The translations under genes and the position numbers were made by a program. From Deltaproteobacteria bacterium RBG_13_61_14 (lineage in GTDB: Bacteria; RBG-13-61-14), in contig MGQK01000060.1 of NCBI GenBank assembly GCA_001797815.1, positions 52,918 to 62,882 on the forward strand: a stretch of DNA of 9,965 bases, written 5' to 3'. Numbering within the stretch: position 1 is the first letter of the stretch; each line of letters begins with the position of its first letter. The notes under the pieces were generated by a model. That model saw only the letters and a program-made list of their open reading frames with translations. It did not search any database and had not been told where the DNA came from. Below, piece after piece: positions 1 through 6,738 of this stretch.

Positions 1-2161
1 TCGCCGCTGGCCCGTCCTGCGGATTCACTTTCCGCTCGATCCGTTTCGCATTCACATCAATCGGGCAGGTTCGGCCCGATTCCAGGAGCGCAATCGGGTG
101 GCAGTTATAACCCTCGGTCGGCTCCTGGATCACCCGGAAATAATAGGCCACCGTGCGGCCCAAAGGCTCGCGGGAAAATTCCGGGTCGCTCCAGCTCCAG
201 TCCACCTGCTCGGCATGAAACTCTTCCACCTGGTAAGGGTCATGGATCAACCCCGCCGGGTTTTCCGGCGACCATTCCAGGTTCTCCATCTCCGCCTCGG
301 ACCGGGTCAGCGGCTGCAAAATTTTAATCACCTCGATCCGGGCGATGGGCACCCGCTGATCCAGCGGGCGGTAGCATTGGCTGGAACAGACCTGCTCAAA
401 CCGCCGGCGGCTCAGATGCTCGCGGAGCAAAGGCTCATCCTCGTAGGGGCAGGTCGGGTCCTCGGCTAGCGCGCCCCGCGCTTTCAGGTAAAACACCGGG
501 CTTTCGCCGGAAGCCGCCTCGCCGCCCATCGCCAAAACGCTGTGCCCCCGGTTTGCAACCGGGGATTCAACCGGCGATTCCACCACCGCCCTGGCCCAGA
601 CCTCGATCCGGGCGCCGCTCGTGCCATAGGTGTGCCGGGCCTTGATGTTGGCAAAAAGGTCCTCCCGGGTGCGGCGGGGAGCCAGCACCGCGGCCAGGCC
701 CCCGGGATTAAAAAAGTTCCACAGCCGCTCTCCGCCAAAGGGATAGCTGGCCCAGGTCGCCCAAACCGGCGGCAGCTCCAGGTTGTTGGACCGATCCTCC
801 TTTACCGCTCCCGGAGTGCCCGAGTGGGTATCCGTGCTGGCCACGAACCCGAACCGGTAATATAACGGCGTCTCCCGGCTGTCGAATACCGCGGTGGCCA
901 GCGCCGCTTGCACCGAGCCGGTGTTCACGTAGTTCATGGCCGGCTGGTAACAGTCCCGGCACTGGCCGCACACGCCCCAATCGAGCGCCTTGGCCTCGCC
1001 CGGGCTCCACCGGTATTTCGCCTTGACTTTGCTCAGCTCCCCGGGACCGAGTTTTTTCGGAAACGGCTTGCCCTCCTGCCGCGCCAACTGGATCTGCTCC
1101 AGGCACCACTCCGAGTCCGGCTCCTGGCAGCGCTCGGCCACGATCTCGCCCGCGCGCCAGCAGCAAGGAAGGTAGGAGGCGTTCGGCGGCTGGCAGACCT
1201 TTTCGCACTCGGGCAGCTCACCTCCCTCTTTGGGCTTGGGCGCCCAGAAGCTGGACGCCTGCTTCAAGCCCTTGCCGGTGCAAAACTCAGCCGAGACCTC
1301 CTTCCCCTCGTGGTAAAAACGGTAATCCGGCGGGAAATAGGAATACTCCTCCGAGTTGCCGTGCTTGGAATAGACCTCAATGGCCACTTGCAGCTCCGGG
1401 TCGTTCATCGGCAGTTGCAGTTTCCAGTCGGTGTAGAACTGGCCCCAGGCATTGCCGTGCGGGATCACCACCACCTGGCAGCCGGTGCCGGCCTCGGTGC
1501 ATTCGCTTCGGAGCATGGCAAAGAGCCGGTCCGGAGTTTTCGCCACGCGGGGGTTGTGCAAGCCCTTGTAGATGCCGACGGGGCTTGGGGATTGAATGCC
1601 GTTCCCGGCTGCGATCGGGCCTTTGGCCAGGCGGGCCGGGTCGTCGGAGAGGAAGACGGCGTTCTTGTGGTTGAAAGGCGAGCGCTGGGTCCACTCGAAC
1701 CCGGCAAAGGCGATGATGACCGGATCGCCGCCGGCGTCGGGGTTGGCCTCGGCCAAATCGTTCATGGCCTCCACGCTGCGCAGCGTCTCGGACCAGGCCC
1801 GGGTGTCGGTCATCATCTCCGCATGGTCGGTGATCGCGTAGAAATCGAGCTTGCCGCAATAGAGCGCGTAAAGCCCGGCCTCTTCCGGGTAACGGCCGAT
1901 GCCGGTGCCGTAAGCAAAAGCGTCCAGGGAAAAGCCGGTGTGCACGTGCAGGTCGCCCCAGAAGATAGGCTCCAGCGGCTCTTCCCAGACCTCCAGGCCG
2001 CGAGCCGGCAGGGAGATCAACAACGCCAATAAACAAACAAGCGGTGTCAAGGCGCCAGGTGTCAGGGCCTGCCCGCCGTAGCTTTCGCGAAGCTGGGCTT
2101 GCCCGCCGTAGCGTTCGCGGAGGCGGGTGTCAGGTTTCAGAGAAGAAAAGATCTTTTTCAT
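1..2161 (-). CDS. Exported DUF3604 (PHP-like metallohydrolase) protein, 3' end outside window
   Basis: The minus frame is open from ATG 2161 to the window edge (720 codons, no stop), so the C-terminus is missing, probably only a short tail. Seen: a hydrophobic stretch near residues 40-53 (LVCLLALLISLPARG), then GDLHVHTGFSLDA at about 69-81, YAITDHAE at 108-115, GFEWTQRSPFNHKN, VVVIPHGNAWGQF, STDTHSGTPGAV with His at about 446, and TYGTSGARIEVWA at about 510. This His/Asp pattern is characteristic of DUF3604, a family related to PHP-type metal-dependent hydrolases; its substrate is not established. A Cys-rich segment (about 317-411, including CEKVC, CCWRAGE and CGQCRDC) suggests disulfides and an extracytoplasmic location. 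ATG 2161 (MKKIFSSL) is preceded by GGGGTG with 9-nt spacing; in-frame ATG 2194 has a better ribosome site. The N-region carries a translated DNA repeat. Family call is firm; the exact start and the reaction are not. Confidence 0.9.
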   Translation of the reverse strand, partial: MKKIFSSLKPDTRLRERYGGQAQLRESYGGQALTPGALTPLVCLLALLISLPARGLEVWEEPLEPIFWGDLHVHTGFSLDAFAYGTGIGRYPEEAGLYALYCGKLDFYAITDHAEMMTDTRAWSETLRSVEAMNDLAEANPDAGGDPVIIAFAGFEWTQRSPFNHKNAVFLSDDPARLAKGPIAAGNGIQSPSPVGIYKGLHNPRVAKTPDRLFAMLRSECTEAGTGCQVVVIPHGNAWGQFYTDWKLQLPMNDPELQVAIEVYSKHGNSEEYSYFPPDYRFYHEGKEVSAEFCTGKGLKQASSFWAPKPKEGGELPECEKVCQPPNASYLPCCWRAGEIVAERCQEPDSEWCLEQIQLARQEGKPFPKKLGPGELSKVKAKYRWSPGEAKALDWGVCGQCRDCYQPAMNYVNTGSVQAALATAVFDSRETPLYYRFGFVASTDTHSGTPGAVKEDRSNNLELPPVWATWASYPFGGERLWNFFNPGGLAAVLAPRRTREDLFANIKARHTYGTSGARIEVWARAVVESPVESPVANRGHSVLAMGGEAASGESPVFYLKARGALAEDPTCPYEDEPLLREHLSRRRFEQVCSSQCYRPLDQRVPIARIEVIKILQPLTRSEAEMENLEWSPENPAGLIHDPYQVEEFHAEQVDWSWSDPEFSREPLGRTVAYYFRVIQEPTEGYNCHPIALLESGRTCPIDVNAKRIERKVNPQDGPAA
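2071..2130. repeat. Two tandem 30-bp palindromic repeat units inside the DUF3604 N-terminus
   Basis: Units 2071-2100 and 2101-2130 both begin GCCCGCCGTAGC and contain TTCGCG followed by an inverted GC arm (AAGCTGGGC or GAGGCGGG). Unit 2 is a near-perfect hairpin (CCCGCC to GGCGGG). The pair is flanked by AGGTGTCAGG (2057-2066) and GGGTGTCAGG (2125-2134). Because the unit is 30 bp it stays in frame and is translated as LRERYGGQA then LRESYGGQA. It looks like a dispersed REP-type element rather than protein-selected sequence. Confidence 0.75.
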
Positions 2162-2191
2162 GACAAGCTTCACCCCGCAATTCCGGCAGAG

Positions 2192-2206
2192 CATATTTCT
2201 TTCCTC
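2192..2206 (-). promoter_or_regulatory. Alternative start ATG 2194 with strong ribosome binding site
   Basis: Read on the minus strand, GAGGAA (2206-2201) lies 6 nt before ATG 2194-2192, which is in frame with the DUF3604 gene and would add 11 residues (MLCRNCGVKLV) ahead of MKKIFSSL. The spacing is better than for ATG 2161. The added residues contain CRNC, like the first half of a zinc ribbon, which is odd in front of an export signal. Either start may be used; the signal-like MKKIF favours 2161, the Shine-Dalgarno favours 2194. Confidence 0.4.
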
Positions 2207-2289
2207 AATTGGGGTCTTCGGCCAGGCTGGTCTAGTGCGATGGGGAGAGCCAGGGAAAACCCTGCTTGCTCGTGTGAGAACATGGCAGA

Positions 2290-2318
2290 ATCTTAGCTGA
2301 AATTGAAGGTTAGCTCAA
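2290..2318 (-). promoter_or_regulatory. Candidate sigma70-type promoter for the DUF3604 gene
   Basis: On the minus strand TTGAGC (2318-2313) and TAAGAT (2295-2290) are separated by 17 bp, in a locally AT-richer stretch. Transcription would start near 2283, giving a leader of roughly 90-120 nt before either start codon. Sequence match only. Confidence 0.45.
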
Positions 2319-2470
2319 GAACTCCCCAATCCGGTTCAAGAAAATTCCCCTGATTCGGATTGGGCTTGCATTTCTGAATTAGGGAAAAATCGCCGAGCAG
2401 GGTTTTTATTGATGATCGCAAAGGACATTGACGGGAAAGACCTCTTCCCCGGTGTGCGGCTTAGCCTCCT

Positions 2471-2523
2471 GACCCCTCTCCCTGACCCTCTCCCCTACGG
2501 GGGAGAGGGAAGGGTGAGGGGGA
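2471..2523. repeat. Long hairpin repeat, CCCTCTCCCC/GGGGAGAGGG type
   Basis: A perfect 10-bp stem pairs 2486-2495 with 2500-2509 around a TACG tetraloop. An imperfect outer stem (CCCCTCTCCCT against AGGGTGAGGGG) extends it to about 50 bases. Similar CTCTCCCC hairpins are common as dispersed intergenic repeats in many GC-rich bacterial genomes. It lies downstream of the repeat-protein gene but is not followed by a T tract on either strand, so a terminator role is unproven. Confidence 0.7.
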
Positions 2524-2562
2524 TGTTTCCTGTCAACTAATTACGCGAGCTTCAATAGATGG

Positions 2563-2627
2563 TAGGGGCAGGGCTTGCCCTGCCCATCTTCACGATTTGA
2601 TTGGCCGCGGCCAGCCGCGCCCCTGCC
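2563..2627. repeat. Compound hairpin repeat, GGGCAGGGC/GCCCTGCCC type
   Basis: GGGCAGGGC (2566-2574) and GCCCTGCCC (2577-2585) form a perfect 9-bp arm pair. It is followed by the 10-bp palindrome GGCCGCGGCC (2603-2612) and then GCCCCTGCC (2619-2627), which can pair back to the left GGGGCAGG. This two-hairpin layout resembles known dispersed intergenic repeats in environmental genomes. It ends about 50 bases past the stop codon of the minus-strand repeat-protein gene and may protect or end its mRNA. Confidence 0.65.
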
Positions 2628-2678
2628 TTTTTTCTACCAATTTTGTTTGGGCAACAGGCCCTTTAGATCTGACCCCTG

Positions 2679-4148
2679 CTACGGGCAGACGCCGGCGATC
2701 CGGGCAAAGTAGATCTCATCGTTCACTTCCCGGTAATCCGTCCAGCTCACCCCGAACTCGGACCCGGTCCAGGCCAGGTAGGGACTATAGCCATAACTCG
2801 GGTCGCTGGTCACCTGGAAATTAGACCCAAGCTTGGAGCCGGAAGAGGAGATCCAGGCAAAGTAAATATTTTCGTAACCGCTCAAGTAATCATAATCAGT
2901 CCAGCTCACCCCGAACTCGGACCCGGTCCAGGCCAGGGAGGGAGAATAGCTGGAACCCGCGTCGCTGGTCACCCGGAGGTCGGCTCCGAGCTTGGACCCG
3001 GAAGAAGAGAGGCGGGCAAAGTAGATCTCTTCGTTCCCGTCCTGGTTATCATACCAACTCACCCCGAACTCAGACCCGGTCCAGGCCAGGGAGGGACGAT
3101 AGCTACCATTCGCGTCGCTGGTCACCCGGAGGTCGGCCCCGAGCTTGGAGCCGGAAGAGGAGACCCGGGCAAAGTAGATCTCGTAGTTCCCGTCCCGGCC
3201 ATCCTGCCAGCTCACCCCGAATTCGGACCCGGTCCAGGCCAGGGAGGGAATATAGCTGTAACTCGCGTCGCTGGTCACCCGGAGGTCGGACCCGAGCTTG
3301 TCGCCGGAAGAGGAGAGCCGAGCAAAGTAGATCTCTTCGTTCCCGTCCCGGTTATCAGTCCAGCTCACCCCGAACTCGGTCCCGGTCCAGGAAAGGGAGG
3401 GAGAATAGCTACTACTCGCGGCGCTGGTCACCCGGAGGTCGGACCCGAGCTTGGCCCCGGAAGAGGAGATCCGGGCAAAGTAGATCTCGGTGTTCCCGTC
3501 CCGGTAATCCGTCCAGCTCGCCCCGAACTCGGTCCCGGTCCAGGCCAGGGAGGGATCATAGGCATTACTCGCGGCGCTGGTCACCTGGAGGTCGGACCCG
3601 AGCTTCTGGCAGGAAGGAGGACCAACCGAAGCGTTGCCATCATCGCAATCATTGTTTTTCAGATAGCCGTCCTGGTCAAAATCATTGGACTGCATGAAAG
3701 CCGTGAGCCATCGCGTGTCAACCCGGTCGGCTTTTTCAGCTTTTTCAGCTTTCAAGGCAAATGCCACGCTGGTGATCCGGGCGCGGGGCGTCATCTCCGG
3801 GTCGCTGTTCACCTGGACTCCCATCCAGACCTCGGCATGGTTCTGGAACACCCCGGCCAGGGTGGTTTCGGTGCCGGGCAGAATCCCGCCCGAGCCGATC
3901 AAGACGTTGTAAATGCCTTTTATAACCGGCACCCCCGGCTGGGTGACAGTGAGCAAAGGGGTGCCGCTCAATTCCGTGGGGTAGAAGGCGAAAGTCAGGT
4001 CCACGGTCACGCTGTCCAGCGGAATGCCGGCGGCATTGGTCAGCCGGCCCTGGTAGGCGATGAGCTCTGGCACGGACTGGCCGAGGGCGAGAAGCGAGAT
4101 CAGGATCAGGATGCCCGAGAGGATGAGAGAACGGCGCGCGGCTTTCAT
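2679..4148 (-). CDS. Secreted protein with MopE-type metal-binding motif and six beta-propeller-like repeats
   Basis: 489 aa. The start at 4148 is chosen because AAGGAGGAG lies just upstream and the N-terminus (MKAARRSLILSGILILISLL) is a clear signal peptide; the frame is open further upstream but without such support. Residues about 27-133 hold a domain often found in exported proteins (ELIAYQGRLTNAAGIPLDS near its start, ARITSVAFALKAE near its end), followed by a short AEKAEKAD stretch. Residues 156-175 read DFDQDGYLKNNDCDDGNASV, a DxDxDG plus DCDD motif as in MopE-type putative metal-binding proteins. Residues 182-489 are six repeats of 51, 51, 51, 51, 53 and 51 aa with the core AWTGSEFGVSW.D.RDG.EIYFAR, likely beta-propeller blades. 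The protein ends directly after repeat six, with no membrane anchor or sorting tail. Role unknown; surface binding or adhesion is inference. Confidence 0.88.
   Translation of the reverse strand: MKAARRSLILSGILILISLLALGQSVPELIAYQGRLTNAAGIPLDSVTVDLTFAFYPTELSGTPLLTVTQPGVPVIKGIYNVLIGSGGILPGTETTLAGVFQNHAEVWMGVQVNSDPEMTPRARITSVAFALKAEKAEKADRVDTRWLTAFMQSNDFDQDGYLKNNDCDDGNASVGPPSCQKLGSDLQVTSAASNAYDPSLAWTGTEFGASWTDYRDGNTEIYFARISSSGAKLGSDLRVTSAASSSYSPSLSWTGTEFGVSWTDNRDGNEEIYFARLSSSGDKLGSDLRVTSDASYSYIPSLAWTGSEFGVSWQDGRDGNYEIYFARVSSSGSKLGADLRVTSDANGSYRPSLAWTGSEFGVSWYDNQDGNEEIYFARLSSSGSKLGADLRVTSDAGSSYSPSLAWTGSEFGVSWTDYDYLSGYENIYFAWISSSGSKLGSNFQVTSDPSYGYSPYLAWTGSEFGVSWTDYREVNDEIYFARIAGVCP
2682..3605 (-). 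repeat. Six tandem coding repeats, 153-bp period
   Basis: The unit is 153 bp (51 codons), with one 159-bp unit (the fifth in the protein, 3-nt multiples preserved). Landmarks such as GAGCTTGG recur at 2988 and 3141, and the block reading CTCACCCCGAA on the plus strand appears in nearly every unit. Conservation extends to synonymous positions over stretches of about 25-30 bases, suggesting recent duplication or gene conversion. Variation concentrates in the YSPS-preceding positions and the residues around RDGN. Confidence 0.9.
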
Positions 4149-4203
4149 TGGCTCCTCCTTCGCTTGAATCCAAGATTTCAAGGGCCTCGAGAGAAACAAG
4201 GAA

Positions 4204-4231
4204 ACTCTACCAGACTCCTTAACCAAGTCAA
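4204..4231 (-). promoter_or_regulatory. Promoter of the repeat-protein gene
   Basis: On the minus strand TTGACT (4231-4226) and TAGAGT (4209-4204) are spaced 16 bp apart, placing the start of transcription about 50 bases before ATG 4148. The -10 sits in TGGTAGAGT, which also forms the -10 region in front of the acyl-CoA dehydrogenase gene. This supports the ATG at 4148 and argues that the gene is transcribed apart from hbd. Confidence 0.6.
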
Positions 4232-4261
4232 GCCAATGAAACATGGAACGATGAATCCGAT

Positions 4262-4284
4262 CCGCGACTGAAGCGCGGTCGCGG
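4262..4284. repeat. Short inverted repeat CCGCGAC/GTCGCGG
   Basis: CCGCGAC (4262-4268) and GTCGCGG (4278-4284) form a 7-bp stem with a 9-base loop in the gap between hbd and the repeat-protein gene. It has no T tract and resembles the other GC-rich palindromes of this window. Confidence 0.5.
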
Positions 4285-4316
4285 CTGCATTTTAATATGA
4301 CTTTTTCCTGATGTAG

Positions 4317-4354
4317 CCCACCCTTGTCCACAAGGGTGGGTTCCCCTGACACCC
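4317..4354. repeat. Hairpin repeat beside GGGTGTCAGG, just past hbd
   Basis: CCCACCCTTGT (4317-4327) and ACAAGGGTGGG (4330-4340) are perfect 11-bp arms around CC. They are followed by CCTGACACCC (4345-4354), the reverse complement of the GGGTGTCAGG found beside the 2071-2130 repeat. The element starts 4 bases after the hbd stop codon, so it could stabilise or end the hbd transcript, although no run of T follows on the minus strand. Confidence 0.7.
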
Positions 4355-4357
4355 TTG

Positions 4358-5212
4358 TCACCTTTTATATTCATACACCCCCCTCCCGGTCTTGCGGCCC
4401 AACCTGCCGGCGCGGACCAGCTTGACCAGCAAGGGCGCCGGCCGGTATTTGTCCCCCAGTTGGCGGTGCAGGCTCTCCACGCAGGCCAGCACCACGTCCA
4501 GGCCCGAGGCGTCCGAGGCGGCCAGCGGTCCCAGCGGGAAGCCCAGGCCCTTGACGCAGGACTTATCAATGTCCTCCGCGCTCGCCACCCCCTCTTCCAG
4601 CGCAAAAAAGGCCTCGTTCAAGAGCGGGATGTAGAGCCGGTTGATGACAAAGCCCGGAGCATCGTTCACCGTGACCGTGTCCTTGCCCGCGGCTTTCAGG
4701 AGCGCTTTCAGCCGGTCGTGAGCGGCGTCCGAGGTAGCAAGACCCCTGGTCACTTCCACCAAGGGAGTCAACGCCGCCGGGATCAGGAAGTGGGCGCCGA
4801 TACAGCGGTCGGGCGACTGCGCGGCGCCGGCGATCTCGGTGATGGAGAGGGTCGAGGTGTTGCTGGCTAAAATCGTCTCCGGCCGGGCCACTCGGTCCAT
4901 TTGCACAAACAGCTCGCGCTTGACCCCGATGTCCTCAAACACCGCTTCCACCACCAGGTCGGCCTCGCCGACCGCGGCCTCCAGCTCGAACACCGCCTGC
5001 AGGTTCGCGAGCGTCTGGTCCCGCAGCTCCGCGGCCAGCTTGCCCTTGCTCACCTGCTGCTCTAAAAAGTCCCGGACCTTCTTGCGGCCCTGCTCCAGGC
5101 GGTCGTGGTCCTGGTCAAACACATAAGTGGTGAAACCCGCCCGGGCAAAGACGATCCCGATCTGGCTGCCCATGGTGCCCAGGCCGATAACCGCTATAGT
5201 TTCTTTTGCCAT
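4358..5212 (-). CDS. hbd: 3-hydroxybutyryl-CoA dehydrogenase (3-hydroxyacyl-CoA dehydrogenase family)
   Basis: 284 aa, the usual length for stand-alone Hbd/PaaH-type enzymes. It interconverts 3-hydroxyacyl-CoA and 3-oxoacyl-CoA using NAD(P), in beta-oxidation or butyrate-type metabolism in the cytoplasm. Seen: the Rossmann glycine motif GLGTMG at 10-15 with VFDQD at 31-35 ending the second strand; LVVEAVFED at 86-94; [13 protein letters not shown] at 116-128; His141 and Glu153 at the 12-residue spacing of the catalytic dyad; [10 protein letters not shown] with Asn191, 50 residues after the His as in characterised homologues; and the C-terminal dimerisation domain, with [13 protein letters not shown] at the end. 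Oddity: the usual HFFNP around the catalytic His is HFLIP, and the following residues (AALTP) also differ. ATG 5212 is preceded by AGGAGGGCG. Whether it acts on C4 or other chain lengths cannot be read from sequence. Confidence 0.93.
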   Translation of the reverse strand: MAKETIAVIGLGTMGSQIGIVFARAGFTTYVFDQDHDRLEQGRKKVRDFLEQQVSKGKLAAELRDQTLANLQAVFELEAAVGEADLVVEAVFEDIGVKRELFVQMDRVARPETILASNTSTLSITEIAGAAQSPDRCIGAHFLIPAALTPLVEVTRGLATSDAAHDRLKALLKAAGKDTVTVNDAPGFVINRLYIPLLNEAFFALEEGVASAEDIDKSCVKGLGFPLGPLAASDASGLDVVLACVESLHRQLGDKYRPAPLLVKLVRAGRLGRKTGRGVYEYKR

Positions 5213-5248
5213 GCTCGCCCTCCTGGGTTGAAACGGTGATCCGGTTCT

Positions 5249-5288
5249 AGCTTAGCAGTTGATGCTTGCCGCGACAAGAAATTTTGTC
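5249..5288 (-). promoter_or_regulatory. Candidate hbd promoter with overlapping inverted repeat
   Basis: On the minus strand TTGTCG (5277-5272) and TAAGCT (5254-5249) are 17 bp apart, about 40 bases upstream of the hbd start. The -35 overlaps an inverted repeat GACAA-N6-TTGTC (5273-5288) that could bind a regulator. The palindrome differs from the one before the acyl-CoA dehydrogenase gene, so the two genes do not visibly share an operator. Confidence 0.45.
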
Positions 5289-5306
5289 CGCACCCCAAGA
5301 TATGAT
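5278..5306 (+). promoter_or_regulatory. Weak candidate promoter for the TMTC-like gene
   Basis: TATGAT (5301-5306) is a good -10 hexamer, with a poor -35 (GAAATT, 5278-5283) 17 bp upstream. It lies 31 bases before ATG 5338, in the divergent gap shared with hbd. Only the -10 is convincing. Confidence 0.3.
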
Positions 5307-5337
5307 AGGTTAGAGCCACGAGGTTGTTCATCCGCCC

Positions 5338-6702
5338 ATGCGCCCCGCTCAGGTGATGGCCGGGTTCGCCGGCGCGGGCTTTCTCCTCTACCTGCTCTAC
5401 CTGCCCGCGCTGAGCAGCCCCTTTCTCTACGACGACAACGCCACCATCTTGTATAACGCCCAGATTCAATCCGACTCGGTCCTGGAGGTGCTCTCCGAAG
5501 ACCCGTTCCGGGCTCTTCCCAACCTCACCTTTGCCGCCCAATATCACCTGCACTTCAACCCGGCCCTGAATAAGCCCCGGGCCCGGCCCTTTCACCTCGG
5601 GAACCTCTTTTTGCATTGGCTCAACGGGCTCGCCCTTTACGCGGTGCTCATCCGGCTGCGGCCCCGCTCCGGCGCCTTTGCCCTGGCCGCGGCCATGCTC
5701 TTCCTCGGACACCCGCTGCTGACCGAGGCGGTCAACTTTATCACCGCCCGCTTCGCCCTGATGGCCACCCTCGGCTACCTCCTGGCCGTGCGCTTCTATC
5801 TCCAGGCCGAAGAGCGACCCGGCCGCATGGTCCTCTTCTGGATCTGCTTTGCCGGCGCGCTCCTCTGCAAGGAAATCGCGGCCACCCTGCCCGCCACCCT
5901 CTGGATCCTCAACCGCCTCCGCCGCCGGCCGCAAAGACACCTGCTCCCCATCGCGATCGCTTTCCTCGCCTTTCTGGGCCTGCGCCTGAGCTGGACCATT
6001 ATCCTCGCCGCCCAGCCGGGCCAGGCCCTTGACCCGCTCCACTATTTCCTGATCCAAAACCGCGTGCTCTGGCTCTACCTCCAGAAATTCCTCTGGCCCA
6101 TCCACCTCAGCTTTGACTACCACCTCCCCTACCCTACCTGGTCCCTGGTCCTGTTCCTGCTCGCCAACCTCGCCGGCGCGGCCCTCTGCCTTTTTTACCT
6201 CCGCCGCGGCTCGGCCCCGGCCGGCGGGATCCTGATCTGGCTCATCCTCTTCCTCCCCACCTCCTCCGTCATCCCCCTCGCCGACCTGGCCAAGGAATAC
6301 CACGCCTATCTCCCGGCCGCGGCCGGCATCCCCCTCCTGGCCGCCGGCTTCTTCGCCGACACCCGCCGGCCGGCCTGGCGCAAAGCAGCCTTTGCCCTGG
6401 TCATGGTTTTTATGCTGGCCCTGACCTTCCACCGCAACTTGACCTGGCAGAGCGAAGCAAAGCTGTGGCGGGACGCGGTCACCCACGCCCCGGAGAAGCC
6501 CCGCGCGGTTTACAACTACGCCCAGACGCTGCGCCGGCAGCTCAAGCTCGAAAAGGCCCTGTTCTTTTACCGCCGCGCCCTTGAGCTGGACCCGACCGAC
6601 CTGCGCACCCTCCGGAACCTCGATCTGGTCGAACAAGCCTTGCACAGCCCGGACCTCGAACGCTGGAAAGAAGAACTGAAGCGGCGCCAGGCCCAAGAAT
6701 AA
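5338..6702 (+). CDS. TMTC-like multi-pass membrane protein with C-terminal TPR (GT-C glycosyltransferase-like)
   Basis: 454 aa. Seen: a first membrane segment at about 8-25; FLYDDNATILYN at 29-40, an acidic DD in the first external loop; NLTFAAQYHLHF; PFHLGNLFLHWLNGLALY at 84-101; ARFALMATLGYLLA at 137-150; LLCKEIAATLPATLWIL at 175-191; further segments at about 202-224, 268-288, 296-311, 322-340 and 349-364; LAKEYHAYLPAAAG at 317-330; and a C-terminal helical region (AVYNYAQTL, then LEKALFFYRRALELDPTD) that is one TPR unit. This order (YDD, FHL.N..LH, R...L, KE...LP, E..AYLP, TPR) matches the TMTC/DUF1736-related membrane proteins, several of which are GT-C O-mannosyltransferases using lipid-linked sugar. 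The bacterial substrate is unknown. The protein has a single TPR, few for this group. The ribosome site before ATG 5338 is weak (CGAGG, about 13 bases upstream). Confidence 0.8.
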   Translation: MRPAQVMAGFAGAGFLLYLLYLPALSSPFLYDDNATILYNAQIQSDSVLEVLSEDPFRALPNLTFAAQYHLHFNPALNKPRARPFHLGNLFLHWLNGLALYAVLIRLRPRSGAFALAAAMLFLGHPLLTEAVNFITARFALMATLGYLLAVRFYLQAEERPGRMVLFWICFAGALLCKEIAATLPATLWILNRLRRRPQRHLLPIAIAFLAFLGLRLSWTIILAAQPGQALDPLHYFLIQNRVLWLYLQKFLWPIHLSFDYHLPYPTWSLVLFLLANLAGAALCLFYLRRGSAPAGGILIWLILFLPTSSVIPLADLAKEYHAYLPAAAGIPLLAAGFFADTRRPAWRKAAFALVMVFMLALTFHRNLTWQSEAKLWRDAVTHAPEKPRAVYNYAQTLRRQLKLEKALFFYRRALELDPTDLRTLRNLDLVEQALHSPDLERWKEELKRRQAQE

Positions 6703-6738
6703 GCCGGCCTTCGCGCCTCACCGCTCTGGCACCCCAGG

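Larger units (their letters stand above)
2195..2678. other. Intergenic region with several inverted repeats
   Basis: No credible gene is seen in these 484 bases. The stretch holds the leader and promoter of the DUF3604 gene at the left, an inverted repeat CCCAATCCG (2325-2333) with CGGATTGGG (2356-2364), and two larger hairpin repeats listed separately. Both neighbouring genes are on the minus strand, so this is the 3' flank of the repeat-protein gene and the 5' flank of the DUF3604 gene. Confidence 0.6.

Noticed and set aside
908-2032. Open 374-codon plus-strand frame and a 219-codon minus-strand frame (1377-2036)
   Set aside because: Both are out-of-frame readings of the DUF3604 gene, whose own frame runs off the window edge and carries the family motifs.
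2048-2050. TTG as the DUF3604 start
   Set aside because: It would give a signal peptide (MTPLVCLLALLISLPARG) with no positive residue in the N-region and lacks a ribosome site; kept only as a fallback if the repeat block proves untranslated.
2682-3605. CRISPR-like or satellite repeat array
   Set aside because: The repeats are contiguous with no unique spacers, are multiples of three, and encode a continuous protein repeat.
4149-4361. N-terminal extension of the secreted repeat protein up to 4361
   Set aside because: It would cross the promoter and two hairpin repeats and hide the signal peptide; AAGGAGGAG supports ATG 4148.
5194-6696. Open 500-codon frame on the minus strand
   Set aside because: Antisense shadow of the TMTC-like gene; the translation is a low-complexity Gly/Glu/Gln/Val-rich sequence with no recognisable domain.
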